Positions 1 through 7,733 are shown, counted from the stretch's first letter. The stretch: 22,356 nucleotides of DNA from Bacteroidota bacterium (GCA_023432805.1 JAEYUG010000076.1:1-22356); one strand, 5' to 3'. Notes: generated by a model not told the origin, from the sequence alone. A program made the numbers and translations.

Positions 1-185
1 TGTCTCGTCCCGAAACAATGACGGCCGCCGCTCCTGCGATTAAGGCCGCCGCTCCTGCGAAGATGGCTGCCGCTCCTGCCAAGAAGGCCGCCGCTCCTGC
101 CAAGAAGGCCGCCGCTCCTGCGAAGAAGGCTGCCGCTCCTGCGAAGAAGGCTTCCGCACCGAAGAAGGCGCCGAAGAAGAGTTGA
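1..185 (+). CDS. C-terminal tail of an Ala/Lys/Pro-rich histone H1-like or DNA-binding protein (5' partial)
   Basis: An open frame enters from the left edge (first complete codon at 3) and stops with TGA at 183-185. It encodes about six near-identical heptads of the form AAAPAKK, then a short Ser/Pro/Lys end finishing in KKS. Such basic, low-complexity tails are known from bacterial histone H1-like proteins and from HU-family proteins with extended C-termini, where they bind DNA non-specifically; that is the likely role. The folded domain, if any, lies outside the window, so the family cannot be settled. An internal ATG at 18 has no convincing ribosome binding site and is probably just a Met codon. 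Basic C-terminal extensions of some ribosomal or RNA-binding proteins are an alternative. Confidence 0.7.
   Translation, partial: SRPETMTAAAPAIKAAAPAKMAAAPAKKAAAPAKKAAAPAKKAAAPAKKASAPKKAPKKS
24..149 (+). repeat. 21-bp in-frame tandem repeat, 6 units
   Basis: Six units of 21 bp begin at 24, 45, 66, 87, 108 and 129. Each encodes Ala-Ala-Ala-Pro-Ala followed by two mostly Lys residues. Units differ mainly at third codon positions (gcc/gct, gcg/gcc), and the first two units carry Ile-Lys and Lys-Met in place of Lys-Lys. Because the period is a multiple of three, copy-number change would lengthen or shorten the basic tail without breaking the frame. Confidence 0.85.
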
Positions 186-202
186 TCGACCCACGGAGTT
201 TC

Positions 203-245
203 AACGAACACGGGCGGCTGCAAGGCCGCCCGTGTTCGTTTCGAT
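203..245 (+). terminator. Strong hairpin terminator after the H1-like gene
   Basis: A perfect 16-bp stem pairs 203-218 with 225-240 around a 6-base loop (219-224). The right arm ends in GTT and one further T follows. It sits 17 bases after the stop codon at 185 and also downstream of the convergent response-regulator gene ending at 276, so it could work in both directions. The T tract is short, but the stem is long and GC-rich. Confidence 0.8.
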
Positions 246-275
246 GCGCATCCGCGATCCGCATCCTTCAGTCAC

Positions 276-1640
276 TCAGGACTTGTTTGCGTCGGTGTTG
301 ATCTCGAGTTCGTCGATCTTGCGATAGAGGGAGGAGAGACCGATGCCGAGTAGTTTTGCTGCGGCCTCCTTGTTGTACGCACAACGGTGCATGACGTCGA
401 GGATGTGGCGACGCTCGAACATGCGCATGGCCTCCCGCAGATCGTCGGGGGTGTCAGGTCCCACGGGTGCGTTCGACAGGCTCGGAGGCAGTTCCGCGCG
501 CGTGATGTGCGAGCCGTCGCAGAAGATCACGGCGCGCTCGATCACGTTTTCGAGTTCACGCACGCCGCCGCGCCAGGCATGCGCCATGAGTAGGCGCATC
601 GTGTCGTTGTCGACGCCGTTGATCACCTTGCCCATGTCGGCTGCGTACTTCTGTACGAAGTGACCGACGAGGAGGGGGATGTCGTCCTTGCGCTCGGCCA
701 GATCCGGAAGACGGATTTCGACCACGTTGAGCCGGTAGTAGAGGTCCTCGCGAAACGAGCCGTTGGCGACCATGCCCTGCAGATCCTGGTTCGTCGCACT
801 GATGATGCGCACGTCCACACGCACGGGGGTCGTTCCGCCCACGGGAGTGAACTCCCGCTCGTCGAGCGCGCGCAGCAACTTGACCTGCAGGTGCATCGGG
901 ATTTCCGCGACTTCGTCGAGAAACAGTGTGCCGCCGTCGGCGAGTTGGAACACGCCCTGCTTGTCCTGAAATGCATCGGTGAACGCACCGCGCTTGTGAC
1001 CGAAGAGTTCGCTCTCGATCAGCGTCTCGCTGATCGCGCCGCAGTTGATCGGCAGGTAGATCTTGTCACGGCGTTCGCTGTTGTAGTGGATCGCCTTCGC
1101 GACGAGTTCCTTGCCCGTGCCGCTCTTGCCCTGGATCAACACGTTGCTGCGCGTGGCAGCGACCTTGCGGATCAGATCGAACACGTCGATCATTTGCCGG
1201 CTCCGGCCGATGATGTTCTCGAAGCGCACGTCCTCGTGCAGACGCTGACGCAGGAGGGTGTTCTCGATCTGCAGCTCCGCGTGCTTGACCAGACGCCGCA
1301 GTCGCAACAGCAGCTCGTCGAAATCCACCGGCTTGATCACATAGTCGGCCGCTCCCGCGCGCATGGCCTGGATCGCCGTCTCCACCGACGCGTACGCGGT
1401 CATGAGCACGACGGCGACACGTGGATACCAGTCGCGCACGCGGCGTAGCACCTCCATGCCGTCGACGCCCGGCATACGGATGTCGGTGATCAGGATGTCG
1501 GCGTCATGTTCGCGCAGATACTCGAGCGCCTCTTCGCCCGACGCTGCGGTCGTCGTGACGAATCCCTCACCGCCGAGAAACAGCGCGAGGGCATCGCGGA
1601 TGTCCTGCTCGTCGTCGATGATCAAAATGCGTTTGGCCAT
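276..1640 (-). CDS. Sigma-54-dependent two-component response regulator (NtrC/AtoC family)
   Basis: A 454-residue protein with the full three-domain NtrC layout. The N-terminal receiver (about 1-120) has acidic residues D10/E11, phosphoacceptor D53 in TDIRMPG, T81 and K103. The central AAA+ ATPase (about 140-370) has Walker A GKSGTGKE at 171-178 and Walker B around D242/E243. The C-terminal Fis-type helix-turn-helix lies at about 405-450. It should use ATP hydrolysis to open sigma-54 promoter complexes once phosphorylated. The sigma-54-contacting loop reads GAFTDA (218-223) instead of the usual GAFTGA. It begins 2 bases after the stop of the upstream histidine kinase, which is almost certainly its cognate partner. 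Targets are unknown. Confidence 0.95.
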   Translation of the reverse strand: MAKRILIIDDEQDIRDALALFLGGEGFVTTTAASGEEALEYLREHDADILITDIRMPGVDGMEVLRRVRDWYPRVAVVLMTAYASVETAIQAMRAGAADYVIKPVDFDELLLRLRRLVKHAELQIENTLLRQRLHEDVRFENIIGRSRQMIDVFDLIRKVAATRSNVLIQGKSGTGKELVAKAIHYNSERRDKIYLPINCGAISETLIESELFGHKRGAFTDAFQDKQGVFQLADGGTLFLDEVAEIPMHLQVKLLRALDEREFTPVGGTTPVRVDVRIISATNQDLQGMVANGSFREDLYYRLNVVEIRLPDLAERKDDIPLLVGHFVQKYAADMGKVINGVDNDTMRLLMAHAWRGGVRELENVIERAVIFCDGSHITRAELPPSLSNAPVGPDTPDDLREAMRMFERRHILDVMHRCAYNKEAAAKLLGIGLSSLYRKIDELEINTDANKS

Positions 1641-1642
1641 GC

Positions 1643-2773
1643 TCAGGCTTTCGTGTGGGTGGAAGAAACAGCGTCTGACGCATCGTCCTGCGTCTCCGCA
1701 TCGAGCGGGGGAAGCATCACGGTGAAGGTGCTGCCGTGTCCGTCCTGACTTGCGACGTCGATGGATCCGTTGTAGCGCTTGATGATTCCGTAGCTGACCG
1801 AGAGTCCCAGCCCGGTTCCCTTGCCGAGTTCCTTGGTCGTGAAGAAGGGATCGAAGATGCGCGGAAGGATTTCAGGAGGGATGCCGTGGCCGTTGTCTTC
1901 GATGCTGATCCGTACGTGCTCGCCGTCATGACTCGTGGTGGTGCGTATCATGCCGTCGCCGTGCATCGCATCGACGGCGTTGATCAGAAGGTTGAGCAGC
2001 ACCTGGAGCAACTGATCCTGCACGATGCTCACCGGGGGAACTGTTGCATCGTAGGTGCTGTCGAAGCGGATGCTTCGTGCGCGCCGGTCGTAGGTGATCA
2101 GATTGATCGCCGTGCGAAGGATGTCATTGACGCTGACAGGTGAGGGAATCGAGGGTGCGGGACGCGAAAAGTCAACAAGCTCACGCACGATGCGTGCGAT
2201 GCGGTCAATGCTCTTTTTGACGTGCCCGAGCTGCTCGGTGAAGAAGGGATCGTTTGTGCGACGCTGCAGCAGTTGGACGATCGATGAGATGGCGGTCAGG
2301 GGATTGCCGACCTCGTGCGCCACACCGGCAGCGAGCTGCCCGATGACCGCGAGGCGTTCGTTGTGTACCGTCGGATGCCTGCTCGGATCATGCAGCAGGT
2401 TGGCCACCCAGCGGCGCGTTCCTGCGTCGAGCATGATCGCCTCGAAGGAGCCCTCGATTTCCTTGAGGATCGCGGCCCGGTCGGGGTACTGCTGCCGCAC
2501 GAGCATGCCTGCACAGGCGACATGCAGCTGGCAGAAGGCTGCGCCACTGCAGAAGACCGGGGACTCCTCGAACCAACGCTGCAAGTCGGGCGGCAGCGGC
2601 TGACTCGTTGTCGGATCGTACGGAATCGCGTCGTAGATGAGTTCGTAGGGCGGGTCGGGAAACGCAGACTCCGGGCGTCCCCGCTGGATCGACTGCCAAT
2701 GCTCGCGCCAGCGTCGGAAGATGTCGTCGCGATGGAGGTCCAGAAACTCGCGCGTGCTGCGTGGTGGTATCAT
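1643..2773 (-). CDS. Soluble sensor histidine kinase
   Basis: A 376-residue protein. The C-terminal half carries all kinase boxes: H-box with H153 in VAHEVGNPLT, N-box with N265 in LLINAVDAM, DNGHG at 293-297, the F-box FDPFFTT and GTGLGL at 319-324. The first 130 residues have no membrane segment and no PAS or GAF signature I recognise, so the signal is probably cytoplasmic. This region contains three cysteines at 75, 81 and 87, each six residues apart, plus H84. The gene is followed after 2 bases by the NtrC-type regulator and forms an operon with it. The ATG at 2773 has no well-spaced Shine-Dalgarno sequence, so the start is less certain than the rest. Confidence 0.93.
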   Translation of the reverse strand: MIPPRSTREFLDLHRDDIFRRWREHWQSIQRGRPESAFPDPPYELIYDAIPYDPTTSQPLPPDLQRWFEESPVFCSGAAFCQLHVACAGMLVRQQYPDRAAILKEIEGSFEAIMLDAGTRRWVANLLHDPSRHPTVHNERLAVIGQLAAGVAHEVGNPLTAISSIVQLLQRRTNDPFFTEQLGHVKKSIDRIARIVRELVDFSRPAPSIPSPVSVNDILRTAINLITYDRRARSIRFDSTYDATVPPVSIVQDQLLQVLLNLLINAVDAMHGDGMIRTTTSHDGEHVRISIEDNGHGIPPEILPRIFDPFFTTKELGKGTGLGLSVSYGIIKRYNGSIDVASQDGHGSTFTVMLPPLDAETQDDASDAVSSTHTKA

Positions 2774-2820
2774 CCTCGCAAGTTACACCGCATGCCCGCA
2801 CCCCGCAACGCATCCCCAGG

Positions 2821-2844
2821 AGGACGGACGCCCTCGTCCGTCCT
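2821..2844 (-). terminator. Hairpin downstream of the CAP lipoprotein gene
   Basis: A perfect 10-bp stem pairs 2821-2830 with 2835-2844 around the 4-base loop CCCT, 7 bases beyond the stop of the minus-strand CAP gene. No T tract follows on the minus strand, so it may stall polymerase or protect the 3' end rather than act as a classical intrinsic terminator. Confidence 0.5.
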
Positions 2845-2851
2845 TATCCCC

Positions 2852-3355
2852 TCACTGCCTGATGAAGATCTGTGTGAGGTAGTACCGTCCGTCACTGTGC
2901 TTGTCGACACCGATGCCGGTCAGCGTATAACTCCCCTCAATGTTTGCCTTGTGCCCCGGGCTGTTGATCCACCCGTTGAAGGCCGTCTGTGCGGGATCAC
3001 TGTAGCCGCTGTTGTAGGCGACATTTTCTGCGGCCGCGCTGATCGTGATGCTCTTCTGAATCTCCACGACCCGCCCCTCGAATCCGTCGTGCCCGAACGC
3101 CGTCGTGCCGTCTGCCATGTTGCCGCTGTGTGTGCGCGCCACCCTGCGGATGACATCATTCGACTCGAGCCGCCCGAGCCCGAGCGTCGCCCTGTAGTCG
3201 TTGACCAGCGTGAGGACGCGATCTTCGATCCCTGCATATTCCCAGGGTTGCGGAGCGACGGGATCGTCGTCCGAGCAGGATGCGATGACGAGCGCGAGTG
3301 CACAGCATGCGATGGGCAGCATGCGGTGCAGACGGAACAGATGCAGGAATGTCAT
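2852..3355 (-). CDS. CAP/SCP-superfamily lipoprotein
   Basis: A 167-residue protein from the chosen ATG at 3355. The frame stays open up to an ATG at 3427, but the shorter start places a hydrophobic signal peptide at the N-terminus and a lipobox IASC with lipid-anchored C27. A short Asp/Pro-rich linker leads to a CAP domain (about 42-167). It shows the family pattern: H76 in the ARTHS helix, GHDGFEGR, AAENVAYN with E110, GWINSPGHKANI with H135, and TGIGV. Bacterial CAP proteins (PF00188) are secreted or envelope proteins whose biochemical role is mostly undefined. It should sit on the periplasmic face of a membrane or on the cell surface. It appears to be a single-gene unit between two hairpins. 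Confidence 0.85.
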   Translation of the reverse strand: MTFLHLFRLHRMLPIACCALALVIASCSDDDPVAPQPWEYAGIEDRVLTLVNDYRATLGLGRLESNDVIRRVARTHSGNMADGTTAFGHDGFEGRVVEIQKSITISAAAENVAYNSGYSDPAQTAFNGWINSPGHKANIEGSYTLTGIGVDKHSDGRYYLTQIFIRQ

Positions 3356-3420
3356 GGGTCGTTCCGGGTCAGTTGTTTCTGCATACGCGAAAGATCCTAC
3401 GCCGCGGGCATCTGTGCAAC

Positions 3421-3458
3421 TCGGCATCGAAGGCCGTGCGACGGACCTCCGATGCCGA
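3421..3458 (-). terminator. Long hairpin between the BCCP and CAP genes
   Basis: An inverted repeat pairs 3421-3433 with 3446-3458 (12 of 13 positions) and encloses a smaller CCGT/ACGG stem at 3434-3444, giving one extended hairpin. It starts 11 bases after the stop of the minus-strand biotin carrier gene at 3470. It lacks a T run on the minus strand. The structure overlaps the first codons of the longest CAP reading frame, another reason to prefer the shorter CAP start. Confidence 0.5.
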
Positions 3459-3469
3459 TCTGTGAACAG

Positions 3470-3787
3470 TTACTGCGACGCGTATTCGATAAGAAGTGCG
3501 TTGCGCGGCACCATCTGTCCGACAGTGACGTGCACGGATTTGATCACGCCATCATGCGGCGCGGTGACGTCGTTTCGCATCTTCATCGCTTCGAGCACGA
3601 GCAGACTGTCGCCGCGCTTCACGGACTGACCGGCACGGACGACGATGGATTGAATGACGCCTGGAATGAAGGCACGGATACTGTTCGGATCGGGCGCTTC
3701 GTAGTTGCGGCGCTGCGTGAACTTGACGGTGTATCGTGTGCGATACTCGGTATCGTCGACGACAAAGGATTGCAGGTTCTCGTCCAT
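3470..3787 (-). CDS. Biotin carboxyl carrier protein (acyl-CoA carboxylase/decarboxylase subunit)
   Basis: A 105-residue protein whose C-terminal 70 residues form a biotinyl domain with the motif EAMKM; K69 is the lysine expected to carry biotin. The N-terminal 35 residues are not the long Ala/Pro linker of typical methylmalonyl-CoA decarboxylase gamma subunits. They look more like a short docking segment. It shuttles carboxyl groups to or from the carboxyltransferase encoded 5 bases upstream, with which it is co-transcribed and probably translationally coupled. The biotin carboxylase (AccC-like) or the membrane decarboxylase subunit (OadB/MmdB) needed to complete the complex is not in the window. 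Confidence 0.92.
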   Translation of the reverse strand: MDENLQSFVVDDTEYRTRYTVKFTQRRNYEAPDPNSIRAFIPGVIQSIVVRAGQSVKRGDSLLVLEAMKMRNDVTAPHDGVIKSVHVTVGQMVPRNALLIEYASQ

Positions 3788-3792
3788 GGGGA

Positions 3793-5337
3793 TCAGAAGG
3801 GAGGAATGCCGTGCTTGCGTGTGGGTCTGTGCTCGTTCTTTCGCTCGGAAATCTCGAGCGCATGGATGAGGAACTCGCGTGTTTCCGTGGGACTGATCAC
3901 CGCATCGACATGCCCGTTTGCCGCGGCGATGTAGGGATTGGCGAATTTGTCGGTGTATTCCTGCACCTTCACCTTGCGCATCTCGTCGGGATTGTCGGCC
4001 GATGTGATCTCACTGCGGAAGATGATGTTGGCAGCGCCTTCAGGACCCATGACCGCGATTTCTGCACTCGGCCAGGCGAAGACGAAGTCCGCACCCAGAT
4101 GCCGCGAACACATGGCGATGTAACCGCCACCGTAGGCCTTGCGCAAGATCACCGTGATCTTGGGCACGGTCGCCTCACTGTATGCGTAGAGCACCTTTGC
4201 GCCATGGCGGATCACACCGGCGTGTTCCTGATCCACACCCGGCAGGTACCCGGGGAGGTCGACGAGCGTGACAAGGGGAATGTTGAACGCGTCACAGAAA
4301 CGGATGAAGCGCGCGGCCTTGTCGGATGAATCGACATCGAGCACTCCTGCGAGCACGAGCGGCTGATTGCCGATCACGCCGACGGTTGCGCCGTTCAAGC
4401 GCGTGAAGCCGATGACGATGTTCGCCGCCCAGAGTTCCTGGATTTCGAAAAACACCGATTCATCGCAAATCGCGCGAATCACATCGCGAATGTCGTATGG
4501 CATTCGCGAATCGGAGGGAATCACGTTCTCGATATTCGTCGACGCGAGCGGTGGCTTGGGTGGGAAGGCTTCGGGATGCTTGCGATTGTTCCACGGGATG
4601 TAGGTCACGAGCTTCTTGATCTGCTCGAAACACTCGAGTTCGCTGTGTGCGAAGAAATGTGCGTTGCCCGTCGTTTCGGTATGCACGCGCGCACCGCCGA
4701 GTGCTTCCATCGAGATCTCCTCACCGAGCACGGTCTTGATGACCTCGGGACCCGTGATGAACATCTTGCTGATCTTGTCAACGACGAACACGAAATCCGT
4801 CAATGCGGGCGAGTACACCGCGCCACCGGCGCAGGGACCCAGAATCACCGAGATCTGCGGAATCACACCCGATGCGAGCGTGTTCCGGTAGAAAATCTCA
4901 CCATACCCGGCAAGCGAGTTCACTCCCTCCTGAATGCGTGCGCCACCAGAGTCGTTGATCCCGATCAGGGGAATGCCCAGCTTCAACGCGTGATCCATCA
5001 TCTTGGTGATCTTGCGCGCATGCGCCAGACCGAGCGACCCGCCGGCAACGGTGAAGTCCTGCGCGTAGATCGCGACCGGGTAGCCGGAAATCTTTCCCGT
5101 GCCCGTGATCACGCCATCGGCCGGCAGCGACTTCTTTCCCATGTCGAAATCCTGGCACTTGTGCTCGACGAACAGGTCGTATTCGTGAAAAGTGTTCGGA
5201 TCCAGCAGCGTGGTGATACGGTCCCGCGCCGTCATCTTTCCCATGGCGATCTGCTTTTCCATCGCCTTTTCTCCACCACCAACGACCGCCTGCGAGCGTC
5301 GGGTGAAGAAATCAAACATTTTCTGCTTCCAGGACAT
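3793..5337 (-). CDS. Acyl-CoA carboxyltransferase (propionyl-CoA carboxylase beta / methylmalonyl-CoA decarboxylase alpha type)
   Basis: A 514-residue biotin-dependent carboxyltransferase of usual length. The N-terminal crotonase-like half has NDSGGARIQEG (128-138) and the oxyanion-hole stretch PCAGGA (168-173). The C-terminal half has AYGGGY (401-406) and WPSAEIAVMGPEGA (422-435). It moves a carboxyl group between biotin and an acyl-CoA, most likely propionyl-/methylmalonyl-CoA. The residue after GGGY is Ile407, as in MmdA-like proteins as I recall them, whereas actinobacterial PccB has Asp there. Neighbourhood does not separate carboxylase from decarboxylase. The ATG is preceded by AAAGGA with 7-base spacing, supporting this start. 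Confidence 0.93.
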   Translation of the reverse strand: MSWKQKMFDFFTRRSQAVVGGGEKAMEKQIAMGKMTARDRITTLLDPNTFHEYDLFVEHKCQDFDMGKKSLPADGVITGTGKISGYPVAIYAQDFTVAGGSLGLAHARKITKMMDHALKLGIPLIGINDSGGARIQEGVNSLAGYGEIFYRNTLASGVIPQISVILGPCAGGAVYSPALTDFVFVVDKISKMFITGPEVIKTVLGEEISMEALGGARVHTETTGNAHFFAHSELECFEQIKKLVTYIPWNNRKHPEAFPPKPPLASTNIENVIPSDSRMPYDIRDVIRAICDESVFFEIQELWAANIVIGFTRLNGATVGVIGNQPLVLAGVLDVDSSDKAARFIRFCDAFNIPLVTLVDLPGYLPGVDQEHAGVIRHGAKVLYAYSEATVPKITVILRKAYGGGYIAMCSRHLGADFVFAWPSAEIAVMGPEGAANIIFRSEITSADNPDEMRKVKVQEYTDKFANPYIAAANGHVDAVISPTETREFLIHALEISERKNEHRPTRKHGIPPF

Positions 5338-5399
5338 CGGAAGGTCCTTTCCGTGGTGGTCGGATTGCGATCCGGGAGAATCGGATCTGATAGTCTCAC

Positions 5400-5429
5400 A
5401 TAATAAGGAAAAACTTCACGAAACGCCAA
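5400..5429 (-). promoter_or_regulatory. Candidate promoter for the carboxyltransferase/BCCP operon
   Basis: On the minus strand, TTGGCG (5424-5429) and TATTAT (5400-5405) are separated by 18 bases and lie about 60 bases upstream of the ATG at 5337. The -10 matches TATAAT at five of six positions; the -35 is weaker. This is a pattern match only. Confidence 0.35.
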
Positions 5430-5457
5430 TGCGGATCATGAATGTCCGCCCACTACA

Positions 5458-6876
5458 TCAGACGTGCAACACCATCAGCGTATTGGTATGGGGACGAGAT
5501 GGGAGGGGAAGTCCCGCAGACAGCACAACGAGATCTCCGGGGGAAGCCATCCCACTCGCGGTGATCGTCGTGATCAGTTCGGCCGGAAGGGGGTCGCTCT
5601 CGTCGAAGGGACGAAAGTACCGCGCCTTGACACCCCAGACGAAGGCCAAGCGGCGCAGCGTGTCGATATCGTCGGTCAGCGCCAGAATCGGGGTGCGCGG
5701 ACGGTACTTGGCGATGATGCGCGCCGTGTCGCCCCAGTCGGTCAGTGTCACGATCACCGAAGCGCCGATCTGCGATGCGATCTCGCAGCTGGCGCGGCCG
5801 ATCGAATCGGCGATGTTCTGCATCTGATCGGTCGGCACGATGCGCTCCCGCACCGGGGGCCAGACCTCAGCTTCGGTCGTGGTGATGATGCGCACCATGG
5901 TCTCCACGCTCTCGACCGGGTAGCGTCCCACACTCGTCTCCCCGCTGAGCATTACGCAATCGGTTCCGTCAATCACCGCGTTGGCGACATCGGAGGCTTC
6001 CGCACGGGTGGGGCGGGGATTCTCGATCATCGATTCGAGCATCTGCGTGGCCGTGATGACGAATTTCCCATAATAATTGCAGCGGGCGATGATGTGCTTC
6101 TGCAGCACGGGCACGCGCTCGGCCGGGAGCTCGAGCCCCAGATCTCCGCGCGCGATCATGATACCGTCTGCCTCCACCACGATGTCTTCAATGTCGCTGA
6201 TGCCTTCCATGCGTTCGATCTTCGCGATCACGGGCAGGGGACGACCGAACACCTTGAGGGCGCTGCGCAGTTCGATGATGTCGCGCTCCGAGGAGACGAA
6301 CGACAGGGCGACGGCGTCGACTCCCTCGGCCGCGCCGAAGCGGGCGTCGTCGAGATCCTTCTCCGAGAGCGCGGGGGCGCTGATGCGTGCACCCGGTACG
6401 ACAATGCCCTTGTTGCTCTTGAGCAGCCCACCCTTCACCACGCGCGTCACGATCTCGGTGCGATGCGTCTCGACGACCTCGAGCGCGATGTACCCGTCGT
6501 CGAGCAGGACCGTCATGCCCGGCTTGACGTCGGTGGCCAGTGCCTTGTAGGTTGTCGACGCACGCTCGGACGTGCCCACGATCGCTTCCTGCGTCGTGAT
6601 CACGAACCGCGCATCGTCGTCGAGCATCGCTCCACCGTCGACCATCTTGCCGATCCGGATCTTCGGTCCCTGCAGATCGAGCAGAATGCCGACACATCGC
6701 CCGCAGGCGCTGGCAGCACGACGAATCGCCCCGATCGTCGCGCGGTGCTCTTCGTGCGTCCCGTGCGAGAAATTGAGACGGGCCACATCCATGCCCGCGC
6801 GGATGAGCTTGACGAGCGTCTCGTCGCTCGACGAGGCGGGACCGATGGTGCAGATGATTTTCGTACGGCGGTTCAT
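5458..6876 (-). CDS. pyk: Pyruvate kinase
   Basis: A 472-residue protein that matches pyruvate kinase along its whole length. It converts phosphoenolpyruvate and ADP to pyruvate and ATP, the last step of glycolysis, in the cytoplasm. The start reads TKIICTIGPAS, followed by RLNFSHG (33-39) and LDLQGPKIRIG. The active site KIERMEG has K219 and E221, with metal ligand D245 in ARGDLG and T277 in TATQM. The C-terminal regulatory domain (about 350-472) is present. The ATG overlaps the stop of the upstream sirtuin gene by 4 bases (ATGA), so translation is probably coupled. No clear intrinsic terminator follows, only a weak stem at about 5431-5449. Confidence 0.97.
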   Translation of the reverse strand: MNRRTKIICTIGPASSSDETLVKLIRAGMDVARLNFSHGTHEEHRATIGAIRRAASACGRCVGILLDLQGPKIRIGKMVDGGAMLDDDARFVITTQEAIVGTSERASTTYKALATDVKPGMTVLLDDGYIALEVVETHRTEIVTRVVKGGLLKSNKGIVVPGARISAPALSEKDLDDARFGAAEGVDAVALSFVSSERDIIELRSALKVFGRPLPVIAKIERMEGISDIEDIVVEADGIMIARGDLGLELPAERVPVLQKHIIARCNYYGKFVITATQMLESMIENPRPTRAEASDVANAVIDGTDCVMLSGETSVGRYPVESVETMVRIITTTEAEVWPPVRERIVPTDQMQNIADSIGRASCEIASQIGASVIVTLTDWGDTARIIAKYRPRTPILALTDDIDTLRRLAFVWGVKARYFRPFDESDPLPAELITTITASGMASPGDLVVLSAGLPLPSRPHTNTLMVLHV

Positions 6877-7616
6877 GCTGTCGTTTTCCTTGTCGTGAGC
6901 GCATCCACCAGCGCGGGGAGGATCGTGCCGGAGGGACCGAGCAGCGACTCGTGCATTCGATGACTGATTGCTGTCTGTTTCGTGTTGACTTCCACCACGT
7001 AGGCACCACGTTCGCGTGCGATCGCCGGCAGCTGCGCTGCGGGATGGACTTCACCCGAGGTCCCGATCGAGAAGAACACCTCCGAGCGTTCGGCCGCCGC
7101 CCATGCAGCGCGCACGGCATCCGGGGGAAGCATCTCGCCGAACCACACGACATCGGGACGGATGCGTCCGCCACACGCACACAGGGGAGCCTCGACCGAT
7201 GGCGGCACTGCGACTTCGTCATACCGGCGCGCGCAGTCCATGCAGAAGCTGCGCTGGATCGATCCATGCAGTTCGATGATGCGCATGCTGCCCGCGCGCG
7301 CATGCAGGCCGTCGACGTTCTGGGTGATGAGCGTGAAGTCGCCGTAGAGCGCCTCGAGTGCTGCCAGTGCGAAATGCCCGGCGTTCGGCTGCACCGACCC
7401 GATCACCTCGCGCCGATGCGAATACCACTGCCAGACCAGCGTGGGATTGCGCATGAACGCATCCACATTCGCCAACTCCTCAGGCTTGAACTGCGCCCAG
7501 AGTCCCCCGGGATCCCGAAACGTCGGCACCCCGCTTTCAGCGGAAATCCCCGCACCCGTCAGTACAGCCACGGAATGTGCGCGTGAAAGGGCATCGAGCA
7601 GATGTTCGGAAAACAT
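6873..7616 (-). CDS. cobB: NAD-dependent protein deacylase, sirtuin (CobB/SIRT5-like)
   Basis: A 247-residue sirtuin that removes acyl groups from lysines using NAD+. It has GAGISAESGVPTFR (21-34), QNVDGLH (99-105) and catalytic H117. The zinc-binding cysteines are C125, C128, C146 and C148, and DVVWFGE follows. Tyr65 and Arg68 (WYSHR) form the Y-x-x-R pair that marks class III sirtuins preferring succinyl or malonyl lysine, so desuccinylation is as likely as deacetylation. I chose the ATG at 7616 because GAGG lies 4 bases upstream; an ATG at 7643 would add nine residues. Its stop overlaps the pyruvate kinase start, so the two form an operon. Confidence 0.95.
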   Translation of the reverse strand: MFSEHLLDALSRAHSVAVLTGAGISAESGVPTFRDPGGLWAQFKPEELANVDAFMRNPTLVWQWYSHRREVIGSVQPNAGHFALAALEALYGDFTLITQNVDGLHARAGSMRIIELHGSIQRSFCMDCARRYDEVAVPPSVEAPLCACGGRIRPDVVWFGEMLPPDAVRAAWAAAERSEVFFSIGTSGEVHPAAQLPAIARERGAYVVEVNTKQTAISHRMHESLLGPSGTILPALVDALTTRKTTA

Positions 7617-7670
7617 GACGCCTCGCGTGATGAATGACCGCAATATGGTGGATTTTCGGATGTAAAACTC

Positions 7671-7733
7671 CCCAGAATGCGAAGGGGCCGGAAGGATCGG
7701 TGGATGTGGCCATCCATCCTCCCCTCATTCCGG
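7671..7733 (-). terminator. Possible terminator of the penicillin-acylase gene
   Basis: On the minus strand, an interrupted stem joins CCGGAA (right arm at 7728-7733, overlapping the stop codon) to 7688-7693. Inside it is a GGATG/CATCC hairpin at 7702-7715. A GGGGAGTTTTAC stretch follows, giving four Ts. The structure is imperfect and the call tentative. Confidence 0.35.

Noticed and set aside
660..1448. Long open frames opposite the response regulator and likewise opposite the carboxyltransferase, pyruvate kinase, acylase and DUF1015 genes
   Set aside because: They are Arg/Ala/His-rich mirror frames caused by high GC at third positions, with no domain resemblance, and the other strand has clear genes.
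2774..2806. TTG-N20-TAACTTGC as a promoter for the histidine kinase
   Set aside because: The spacing fits, but the -7 match is partial and transcription would start at or inside the start codon.
3356..3427. Longer start of the CAP lipoprotein
   Set aside because: It would bury the signal peptide behind 24 polar residues and overlap the hairpin at 3421-3458.
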